Below, in pieces: positions 53,531 to 61,836 of a stretch of DNA of 64,000 bases. The notes under the pieces were generated by a model. The model made no database searches and was not told the DNA's origin. It saw only the letters and a program-made list of their open reading frames with translations. This stretch comes from Clostridia bacterium (GTDB taxonomy: Bacteria > Bacillota > Clostridia > TANB77 > CAG-508): NCBI GenBank assembly GCA_017626365.1, contig JAGAIV010000039.1, forward strand, positions 1 to 64,000, given 5' to 3'. The translations under genes were made by a program, and so were the position numbers. Numbering within the stretch: position 1 is the first letter of the stretch; the number at the start of each line of letters is the position of its first letter.

Positions 53531-56500
53531 ATGGAAAGAAAAATGTATAATTTAACAGCTCCTCAAAAGTCGATTTTATTAACAGAACAGTATTTTAAAG
53601 GTTCTACTGTTAATAATGTTTGTGGAACTGCTATTATTGATGAAAATATAGATTTTGATTTATTAGAAAAGGCTGTTAATCTTGTTGTTAAGAATAACAG
53701 TAGTTTTCGTATTCGTTTATTGCTAGAAGATAATGAGGTTAAACAATATGTATCGGATTATGAACCTTTTAGCGTTCCTACCATTGATGTAGAAACGCTA
53801 GAAGATGTTTCTAAAATTGAAAATGATTTAATGGCACAAGTTTTTGATATTTATTCGAACTTATTTACTTTTCGATTGTTTCGTTTCCCACATGGAAATG
53901 GTGGATTTTTATTGAATATTCATCATTTAATTTCTGACTCTTGGACGTTAGGTTTAACGGCAAGAGAAATTGTACGTACTTATTCTTCTTTAGCAAGAAA
54001 AGAAGTGCCTGATTTTAGCACTTTTTATTCTTATACGGATTATATTGAATCGGAACAAGAATATATAGCAAGCGAAAAATTTGCAAAAGATAAAGAATAC
54101 TGGAATTCTATTTTTGAAACCATTCCAGAACAAGCTTCTATTCCTGGAAGTATTGCTACAGCACAAGATAGCTTTTCTTGTAAAGCAAATCGTATTACTT
54201 ATACGATTTCCAAAGAAGAAATGGATAGAATTAATTCTTATTGCAAAAAAATAAATGTCTCAGCCTTTAATTTCTTTATGGCAATTTATGCTATTTATGT
54301 TGGTAGAGTTTCTAATTTGGATGATTTTGTTATGGGAACTCCTATTTTAAATCGAACTAATTTTAAAGAAAAAAATACAACTGGTATGTTTATTAATATT
54401 GTACCTTGCCGAATGAATTTAAAGGATAACCCAACTTTTCATTCTTTTGTTGCAAATGTAGCAAAGGATTCTTTGGGTATGCTTCGTCATCAAAAATATT
54501 CTTATCAATATTTATTAGAGGATTTAAGAAAACAAAACCCAAATTTACCTGGGTTATATAATATTATTATGTCTTATCAGGTTACTAAGGCAAATACGGA
54601 AAATGGTTTATCTTATGAAACAAGATGGGCTTTTAATGGTAATTCTGGAGATGATTTTGATATTCATATGTATGATATTAATGATACTGGTAGTGTTAAT
54701 ATTGCTTATGATTATCGTGTTGATAAATATACCGAAGAAGAGGTTTCTCATATTCATGAGCGTATCCTTCATATGATTCATCAAGTATTAACAAATGAGG
54801 AAATTTTGGTAAATGATATTGAAATTGTAACAAGTAAAGAAAAATATGAATTGTTATATACATTTAATAATAATACTATTGATATTCCTCATAATACTAC
54901 TCTTAATTCTATGTTTTATGAAATTGTAAAACATAATTATAATGATATTGCTGTTATTCACAATAACTCTAAAATTACTTATCATGAATTAGATGAACTT
55001 TCAAATCAGCTTGCTCATACTTTACTTGAAAATGGTATTAAGGCTCAAGATGTTGTTGGTGTATGTTTAAATAGATCTATTGAATTGATTGTAAGTATAT
55101 GGGCAATTTTAAAAATAGGTGCTATTTATATGCCAATGTATACTAAATATCCTATTGATCGCTTGACTTATATGATTAAGAATAGTAATTGCTCATTAAT
55201 CATAACAAATTCTATTATGAGTGAACTTTTTGATTTTAACATTAATAAAATTATTTTAAATAATTTCTCTTCTTTAACTTGTAAAAATAGTGATTTTATA
55301 TGTATTGATACTGTCAAACCAGATGATTTGGCATATATTATTTATACTTCTGGTTCAACTGGAAAGCCTAAAGGAGTTCAAATTACTCATAATAACTTAG
55401 TAAATTTTATATATGCGTTTAATAAATCTTATATTAAAATTGATAATACAGATAATTTACTTGCTTCTACGAATATTTCTTTTGATGTAAGTATATTTGA
55501 ATTGTTTTTATCAATATTAAATGGTGCTAAATTAGTTTTATATAATGAAGAATATATTACTGATATTGTTAATTATACAAATTATATTCTTAATAATAAT
55601 ATTACAATGCTATATATTCCTCCAAATATATTAAACGATGTTTATGCTATGTTAAAAGATTCTCCTAACGTAAAAATTAATAAATTATTGGTTGGAGTAG
55701 AGGGCATTAAAAAAAGTACTCTTAACAAGTTTTATCAATTAAACCCTGAAATGCGTATTGTTAATGGATATGGTCCTACGGAAACTACCATATGTGCTAC
55801 TACTTTAGTTTATCAAAAAGACTTTAGTGATGATAATTATGTTTCTATTGGAAAACCTTTAGCAAATAATAATATATATATTTTAAGCAAATTTAATACA
55901 CTTCAACCTATCGGCATTTTAGGAGAATTATATATTTCTGGTTCAGGTGTCGGAAAAGGATATATTAATAATACAGAGGAAAATATTTCTCACTTTATTA
56001 GCAATTCTTTTGATAATGACTCAAAATATATGTATAAGACGGGAGATTTAGCAAAGTGGAATTCAGATGGTACTATTTCTTTTATAGGAAGAAAAGATAC
56101 TCAAATCAAATTGCATGGATATAGAATTGAATTGTCTGAAATTAACAATATAATTGAGCAAAATCCATATATTTCAAAATCACTAACAACGATAAAAGAA
56201 ATAAATTCTCAAAAATACATTGTCACTTATTTTACCTCTAATGGTAAAATAGAAAATAGTAATTTAGATTTATATTTAAAATCTAAACTACCTTTCTATA
56301 TGATACCTAGCTATTATATGCATTTAGATAACTTCCCTCTTACCGCTAATGGTAAAGTTGATACAAAAAGTTTACCATTACCTATTAATATTAATGAACA
56401 AACTGCTGAATATATAGCTCCATCTAATGAAACAGAAAAAATACTTTGCTCCATTTGGAGTAATCTATTTAATAAGGATAAGATAAGTATTACCGATAAT

Positions 56501-57874
56501 TTCTTTCATTTAGGTGGCGACTCTCTTACTGCTATAAAGTTTCAGATGGAAGCATTAAAATATCATATTAATATAAATTATAGTGATATTTTCCATTATC
56601 CTACTATAAAACTATTATCAGAAAAGAAGGTATCTTCAAATCCTTTTTATGAGGATTACGCAAGTTATGATTATACTGCTATTAATCAATTAATAAGTAT
56701 TAATACCTTTTCTAACTTGGAATACAGTAAAATTGTAAATCATTTTGGCGGTAATATTTTATTACTTGGAGCAACTGGATTTCTAGGAGCTCATATTCTT
56801 GATGCTTTTCTTTCTAATAGTTCTGGAATTGCTTATTGTTTAGTTAGAGATAAGGGAAATTTGGATAAAGAAGAAAGATTGAGAAAAACTCTTAACTTTT
56901 ATTTTGGAGAAAAATATAATTCTGATTTAGGCAATCGAATTAAAATTGTGCATGGTGATATTACTTTTGAGCATTTTGGGTTGCTTGATTCTGAATATGA
57001 ATCACTTGCAAGTTCTGTTAATGTTGTTATTAATAGTGCTGCTTTTGTTAAACATTATGGAGATTTCAAGTTGTTCGACAGCATTAATGTTGTTGGAACA
57101 AAACATATTATTGATTTTTGTAAACAATTTAATAAAAAATTATATCATATTTCTACAATCAGTGTTTCTGGAATCACTGATTCTGAAAATGAGCCAAATA
57201 ACTCCGAAAGAAAAATATTTAAAGAGACCAATTTCTATGTAGGACAAAATTTAAATAACGCTTATATTTTTACTAAATTTGAAGCAGAAAAATTGATTTT
57301 TCAAGAGATTCTTAATGGACTTGATGCTTGTGTTTTAAGAATTGGAAATATATCAAATCGATTTTCTGATGCCAAATTCCAGATAAATACATTTGATAAT
57401 GCTTATATTAATCGTATTAAAGCTATATTTAACTTAGGCGTAATTCCTGAAGTGTTTTTAAAACATTCTTTAGAATTTACTCCTGTTGATAGTTGTGCAG
57501 ATGCTATTGTTAGGACTATTTTTAATAATCCAAAATTTAATGTATTACATTTATTTAATACCAATTTAATTAGTTTTCCTGATCTTATTCATATATTTAA
57601 CTGTTTAGGATATCATTTGGAAAGTGTTTCTAACAAAAATTTTGCACAAAAAATTGATGAATTTTTACAAGATGATAAATTAAAAAATTCCATTTCTGGT
57701 ATTATTCCTGATTTGGATAGTAATAAAAACTTAAACTTAATTTCTAATGTTTTACCAGATGCTACTTTTTCTACCAAGTATTTAAAAACATTGGGTTTTG
57801 AGTGGCCAATTATTGATTCTGATTATATTACAAAGTATATTGATTACTTTAAAAAAATTGGATATTTAGAATAG
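53531..57874 (+). CDS. Single-module nonribosomal peptide synthetase, C-A-T-R
   Basis: A 1447-residue assembly-line enzyme. The condensation domain (about 5-440) has HHLISDSW. The adenylation domain (about 455-960) has IIYTSGSTGKPKGVQITH, NGYGPTETT, YKTGDLAKW and the catalytic Lys in NGKVDTK. The carrier domain has FFHLGGDSLTAI, with the phosphopantetheine Ser near residue 998. The C-terminal thioester reductase has LLLGATGFLGAHIL near 1077. A starter C domain plus reductive release predicts an N-acyl amino aldehyde or alcohol. No phosphopantetheinyl transferase, exporter or second module is adjacent. I place the start at ATG 53531 after AAGGGTG. A sensor kinase gene begins 14 bp after the stop. 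Confidence 0.93.
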   Translation: MERKMYNLTAPQKSILLTEQYFKGSTVNNVCGTAIIDENIDFDLLEKAVNLVVKNNSSFRIRLLLEDNEVKQYVSDYEPFSVPTIDVETLEDVSKIENDLMAQVFDIYSNLFTFRLFRFPHGNGGFLLNIHHLISDSWTLGLTAREIVRTYSSLARKEVPDFSTFYSYTDYIESEQEYIASEKFAKDKEYWNSIFETIPEQASIPGSIATAQDSFSCKANRITYTISKEEMDRINSYCKKINVSAFNFFMAIYAIYVGRVSNLDDFVMGTPILNRTNFKEKNTTGMFINIVPCRMNLKDNPTFHSFVANVAKDSLGMLRHQKYSYQYLLEDLRKQNPNLPGLYNIIMSYQVTKANTENGLSYETRWAFNGNSGDDFDIHMYDINDTGSVNIAYDYRVDKYTEEEVSHIHERILHMIHQVLTNEEILVNDIEIVTSKEKYELLYTFNNNTIDIPHNTTLNSMFYEIVKHNYNDIAVIHNNSKITYHELDELSNQLAHTLLENGIKAQDVVGVCLNRSIELIVSIWAILKIGAIYMPMYTKYPIDRLTYMIKNSNCSLIITNSIMSELFDFNINKIILNNFSSLTCKNSDFICIDTVKPDDLAYIIYTSGSTGKPKGVQITHNNLVNFIYAFNKSYIKIDNTDNLLASTNISFDVSIFELFLSILNGAKLVLYNEEYITDIVNYTNYILNNNITMLYIPPNILNDVYAMLKDSPNVKINKLLVGVEGIKKSTLNKFYQLNPEMRIVNGYGPTETTICATTLVYQKDFSDDNYVSIGKPLANNNIYILSKFNTLQPIGILGELYISGSGVGKGYINNTEENISHFISNSFDNDSKYMYKTGDLAKWNSDGTISFIGRKDTQIKLHGYRIELSEINNIIEQNPYISKSLTTIKEINSQKYIVTYFTSNGKIENSNLDLYLKSKLPFYMIPSYYMHLDNFPLTANGKVDTKSLPLPININEQTAEYIAPSNETEKILCSIWSNLFNKDKISITDNFFHLGGDSLTAIKFQMEALKYHININYSDIFHYPTIKLLSEKKVSSNPFYEDYASYDYTAINQLISINTFSNLEYSKIVNHFGGNILLLGATGFLGAHILDAFLSNSSGIAYCLVRDKGNLDKEERLRKTLNFYFGEKYNSDLGNRIKIVHGDITFEHFGLLDSEYESLASSVNVVINSAAFVKHYGDFKLFDSINVVGTKHIIDFCKQFNKKLYHISTISVSGITDSENEPNNSERKIFKETNFYVGQNLNNAYIFTKFEAEKLIFQEILNGLDACVLRIGNISNRFSDAKFQINTFDNAYINRIKAIFNLGVIPEVFLKHSLEFTPVDSCADAIVRTIFNNPKFNVLHLFNTNLISFPDLIHIFNCLGYHLESVSNKNFAQKIDEFLQDDKLKNSISGIIPDLDSNKNLNLISNVLPDATFSTKYLKTLGFEWPIIDSDYITKYIDYFKKIGYLE

Positions 57875-57888
57875 GAGGTGTTTATTTA

Positions 57889-59694
57889 ATGTTGTTATCT
57901 GACACATTAACATTTATTATTTTATTTATTTCAGATTTAATTTGTATTATTTCTGGAATTATAGTTCATAAAAAAATTAATAAAAGCCAATTAAAAACTG
58001 CTTTTTCTTTCCTTAATATTGCTATGATAATTTGTTGTACTGGTTTATTATTACAAAATTTATTATCTAATCCATTAAATATTAATCCTATTTATTTTGA
58101 TTATTTTGTTTATATTGGTAATTGTTTATTACCTATATCTTTCTTTTTTACTGGATTAATTTTTAATAAAACAAAAATAAAATTAAGTAAAAAATATTTA
58201 TGGCTATTAGTAATCCCTATTATATCTTTACTCTGCTTATGGACAAATGATTATCATCACTTATTCTATATAGATTATTCAATTGATTTGTCTAAAAATG
58301 TATATGGTCCTATGTTTATTGTATTTGATATATATACTTTAGTTTTATTTGCAATTGGAATATTCCTTTTCTTAAAACAATCTATATCAAGTTCTGGATT
58401 ATTTTCTACACAAGGTATATTAATGATAATAGGTTCTTCTATTCCAATTGTACAAAATATATTATCCACAACAAAAGTAATTAGTACTACTATTTATCTA
58501 ACACCAATCTGTTTTAGTATAAGCTTATTCTTTATATGTCTCGCTATTTTTAAATTTAATTTTTTAAAAGTCGCTCCTATTACTTTACAGAAAATAGTAG
58601 ATCGAATGTCCGATAGTTATATCGTAATCAATGAAAACAATACAATTGCAGATTTTAATGAAACTTTTTTAAAAACCTTTCATTTTAGTGCAAGTAATGT
58701 ACGCAATCGAAACATTATCGAATTATTAAATATCGCTCCATCAAATTCTAATGAATTAGTATTAGCTTTGGAGAAAGCTCAAAACTCTTCCGAAACGTTT
58801 ACTTTTGAAAGACATTTTGAGAAATTAAATAAATATTTCAATATTGAAATTAATAACATTACAAATGACGGGAATTTCTTGGGTATTTTAATCTTATTTA
58901 AAGATATTACCCAACATATTGAAGATATGAATACCATTAAATCTAATCAAGACTTATTAATTGAAAAAGAACGTCTTGCATCTTTAGGTCAAATGATTGG
59001 TGGTATTGCTCATAACTTAAAGACTCCTATCATGTCTATTTCTGGTGCTGCCGAAGGATTAAAAGATTTAGTAAAAGAATATGATTCTTCTATTGAAGAC
59101 CCAGATGTAACGCTTCAAGACCATCATGATATTGCAAGGGATATGGATGTTTGGATCGAGAAGATAAAAACTCATACTTCTTATATGTCTGATATTATTA
59201 CTGCTGTTAAAGGTCAAGCAGTTACGTTATCAGAAGATGAATCTGATAGTTTTACTATTGAAGAGTTGTTTAAACGTATTAATATACTAATGAAACATGA
59301 GTTGAAGAATGCTTTGATTGATATGAATGTTACAATGAATGTAGAACCATCTCTTGCTTTAAATGGAAATGTTAATAGCTTAGTGCAAGTAGTAAATAAC
59401 TTAATTTCAAATGCCATTCAATCTTATAACGGCAAAACAAATGAGTCGATTGATTTGATTGCTGAAAAACAAAATAATTCAATTGTTATTTCTGTTTCAG
59501 ACCATGGATGTGGTATGTCAAAAGAGGTAAAGGATAAATTGTTTAAAGAAATGATTACAACAAAAGGAAAAAATGGTACTGGTCTTGGTTTATTTATGTC
59601 TTACTCTACGATTCGTGGACATTTTAATGGTAATATGACATTTGAATCTGAAGTTGGAATTGGTACAACATTTAAAATTATTCTTCCTTTATAA
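57889..59694 (+). CDS. Sensor histidine kinase with N-terminal seven-helix membrane domain and PAS
   Basis: A 601-residue kinase. About seven membrane helices (residues 5-230) resemble the 7TM-type N-terminus of small-molecule-sensing kinases. A PAS domain follows (about 240-350), then the H-box GGIAHNLKTPIMS (phospho-His near 380) and an ATPase domain with NNLISNAIQSY, DHGCGMS and GTGLGLFMS. The start is behind GGAGGTG, only 14 bp after the peptide synthetase, so the two are co-transcribed. The context suggests that the kinase senses the synthetase product; that is inference. A terminator follows. Confidence 0.92.
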   Translation: MLLSDTLTFIILFISDLICIISGIIVHKKINKSQLKTAFSFLNIAMIICCTGLLLQNLLSNPLNINPIYFDYFVYIGNCLLPISFFFTGLIFNKTKIKLSKKYLWLLVIPIISLLCLWTNDYHHLFYIDYSIDLSKNVYGPMFIVFDIYTLVLFAIGIFLFLKQSISSSGLFSTQGILMIIGSSIPIVQNILSTTKVISTTIYLTPICFSISLFFICLAIFKFNFLKVAPITLQKIVDRMSDSYIVINENNTIADFNETFLKTFHFSASNVRNRNIIELLNIAPSNSNELVLALEKAQNSSETFTFERHFEKLNKYFNIEINNITNDGNFLGILILFKDITQHIEDMNTIKSNQDLLIEKERLASLGQMIGGIAHNLKTPIMSISGAAEGLKDLVKEYDSSIEDPDVTLQDHHDIARDMDVWIEKIKTHTSYMSDIITAVKGQAVTLSEDESDSFTIEELFKRINILMKHELKNALIDMNVTMNVEPSLALNGNVNSLVQVVNNLISNAIQSYNGKTNESIDLIAEKQNNSIVISVSDHGCGMSKEVKDKLFKEMITTKGKNGTGLGLFMSYSTIRGHFNGNMTFESEVGIGTTFKIILPL

Positions 59695-59702
59695 TATTTT
59701 AG

Positions 59703-59736
59703 TCCCTAGTTAAATATAACTAGGGATTTTTTTATT
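59703..59736 (+). terminator. Terminator after the sensor kinase gene
   Basis: TCCCTAGTTA stem, short loop, TAACTAGGGA and a T run. Confidence 0.88.
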
Positions 59737-59832
59737 TTTTTGTCTATTTATGATATTTTTTCTCTTTTTGTCTTGCTTTTATCGTTTTTTATGAATATAA
59801 TAGGTTTAATAAAAGAATAAGAGGTGAGACTT

Positions 59833-60885
59833 ATGAGAAAAGGTAATATAAACAATTCTTCTAATGGATATAAGATTATTGTGGTCGATGATGAAGAAGG
59901 TATTATTGATTCTCTTTCTATTTTCTTAAAGCGTTCTGGTTATGAATTTACAGGTGTAACTGATCCTCTTGAAGCAATTGAAAAGGTAAAAAATGAACAT
60001 TTCGATTTAATGCTTTTAGACTTTATTATGACTCCTATTCATGGTGATCAAGTTGTTGAGGAAATTAGAAAATTTAATAAAGAATTATATATTCTATTAC
60101 TAACAGGTCACAAAGATTTGGCTCCACCATTAGAGACAATTCGTAGACTTGATATTCAAGGTTATTGTGAAAAAAGTGATAAGTTTGATCAATTGCTATT
60201 GCTAATTGAATCTGGTATTAAAGCGATTTCTCAAATGAATATGATTAAAGAAATGAATATTGAATTAAAAGATACATATGAAAAATTAGAACGTGCTTAT
60301 ATGGAAAGTATCCAAACTCTACGTTATACTGTAGAGGCAAAAGACGCTTATACTCGTGGTCATTCAGACCGTGTTTCTGAATATAGTGTTTTAATTGGTA
60401 AACAATTAGGTTTAAATGATGATGATTTAAAAGTTCTTCAGATAGGTGGTTTATTCCACGATATTGGTAAAATTGGTGTTCCTGATAGTATTTTATTAAA
60501 AGACGGAAAATTAACTGATGATGAATATTCTGAAATTAAGAATCATCCAACTATTGGTGCACATATTTTATCAACAGCAACTATTTTTCAAGATATTATT
60601 CCAATTGTAAAGCATCATCATGAAAAATATGATGGTAATGGATATCCCGGAAAATTAAAAGGTGAAGATATTCCTTATTTTGCCCGTATTGCTGCTATTG
60701 CCGATACTTTTGATGCTATGACTTCAAAAAGAACTTATCGTGATGCATTACCTCTTGATACCGTAAAAGCAGAAATTGAAAGATGTAAGGGAACACAGTT
60801 TGATCCTAAACTTGCAGACGTTTTCTTAGATATTTTAAATCATCACTATGATGAAATTAAAGAAATTCAAGAGAAGTATAAATAA
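59833..60885 (+). CDS. Response regulator with HD-GYP domain
   Basis: A 350-residue protein. The receiver domain (about residues 14-130) has VVDDEEG and the phospho-acceptor Asp in LLLDFIM. A short coiled coil leads to an HD-GYP domain (about 160-345). Its motifs are HDIGKIGVPD and HHEKYDGNGYPG, the residues used by c-di-GMP phosphodiesterases. It is the likely partner of the kinase upstream, although a terminator and a separate leader lie between them. The start is ATG 59833 after GAGGTGAG rather than the GTG at 59824, which overlaps that site. Confidence 0.92.
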   Translation: MRKGNINNSSNGYKIIVVDDEEGIIDSLSIFLKRSGYEFTGVTDPLEAIEKVKNEHFDLMLLDFIMTPIHGDQVVEEIRKFNKELYILLLTGHKDLAPPLETIRRLDIQGYCEKSDKFDQLLLLIESGIKAISQMNMIKEMNIELKDTYEKLERAYMESIQTLRYTVEAKDAYTRGHSDRVSEYSVLIGKQLGLNDDDLKVLQIGGLFHDIGKIGVPDSILLKDGKLTDDEYSEIKNHPTIGAHILSTATIFQDIIPIVKHHHEKYDGNGYPGKLKGEDIPYFARIAAIADTFDAMTSKRTYRDALPLDTVKAEIERCKGTQFDPKLADVFLDILNHHYDEIKEIQEKYK

Positions 60886-60902
60886 TAAATTGTTTCATAT
60901 AT

Positions 60903-60937
60903 ATAGATAGAGAGATATCTCTCTATCTATTTTTTTA
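60903..60937 (+). terminator. Terminator after the HD-GYP regulator gene
   Basis: ATAGATAGAGAGAT is followed directly by its complement and a T run. Confidence 0.88.
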
Positions 60938-60948
60938 GCTTATTTATA

Positions 60949-60977
60949 TTGACATATGACCTAAATTAATGTAATAT
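60949..60977 (+). promoter_or_regulatory. Promoter of the DUF975 gene
   Basis: TTGACA, 17-base spacer, TAATAT, 35 bases before the start codon. Confidence 0.75.
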
Positions 60978-61011
60978 TAAGTCGAAATAAATATTAAAAG
61001 GAGGATGTCTT

Positions 61012-61788
61012 ATGGTATCATCAGAATTAAGAGCAAACGCTCGTGAATCTTTAAAAGGAAAATGGGGAAAAGCTGCATTACTTACTTTATGTTTTGGTTT
61101 AATTAGTTTTGTAATTAGCTTTGTACTTGGCTTCATTCCAGCTGTTGGTCCTATCGTTAACTTTGTTATCACTTTGCCAATTTCTTTTGGATTTTTAGTT
61201 TCTTTCATGAAATTAAAAAGAGGAGAAGAAGTAGGATATACTGATTTCTTAAGTACAGGTTTTTCAAACTTTGGTAAAGTTTGGGGAGTATTTGGTAATA
61301 TGCTTTTAAAAATGATTATTCCAATTGTACTTGTTGTTGTATTTCTTTTAGTTTTTGCATTTAGTATGGGAGGATCAATGGCTAGTCTTTTTGCAACATC
61401 TTATGGTTCTCATTCCTATGCAAGTGCTGCAGCAGGATTCGGAGGATTAGCAATCGTTGGATTAATTGGATATATTGCATCAATAATTTATGCTACTGTA
61501 AAAGGATATTTATATTCTTTATCTTACTATATCTTATATGATAATCCAGATAAAACCGGAAAAGAAATCGTTGAAGAAAGTGAATCTTTAATGAAAGGTA
61601 ACAGATGGAGCTTCTTCTGGTTAGGTTTAACTTTTATCGGATGGGCTATTTTATCTGTATTTACTCTATATATTGGAATGTTATGGTTAGTTCCATATAT
61701 CATGGTTACTTTCGTTTGCTTCTATGAAGCATTAGCTGGAAAATCAGCTACTAAAACAGAAGATACTAATCCAGTTGTAGAAGAATAA
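61012..61788 (+). CDS. DUF975-family integral membrane protein
   Basis: A 258-residue protein that opens with the family's amphipathic RANARESLKGKWGKAAL segment. It then has about five or six membrane helices and a loop (ILYDNPDKTGKEIVEESESLMKG) typical of DUF975 proteins. These are widespread in Clostridia and Lactobacillales, with no established biochemical function. It has its own promoter (60949-60977) and RBS AGGAGG and is followed by a terminator, so it is a single-gene unit. Confidence 0.88.
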   Translation: MVSSELRANARESLKGKWGKAALLTLCFGLISFVISFVLGFIPAVGPIVNFVITLPISFGFLVSFMKLKRGEEVGYTDFLSTGFSNFGKVWGVFGNMLLKMIIPIVLVVVFLLVFAFSMGGSMASLFATSYGSHSYASAAAGFGGLAIVGLIGYIASIIYATVKGYLYSLSYYILYDNPDKTGKEIVEESESLMKGNRWSFFWLGLTFIGWAILSVFTLYIGMLWLVPYIMVTFVCFYEALAGKSATKTEDTNPVVEE

Positions 61789-61799
61789 TATAAAACATA

Positions 61800-61836
61800 A
61801 AAAATGCGTCAAATATTAATTGACGCATTTTTTATG
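61800..61836. terminator. Bidirectional terminator between the DUF975 gene and the surface protein gene
   Basis: AAAAAATGCGTCAA stem, seven-base loop, TTGACGCATTTTTT; both converging genes end at it. Confidence 0.9.
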
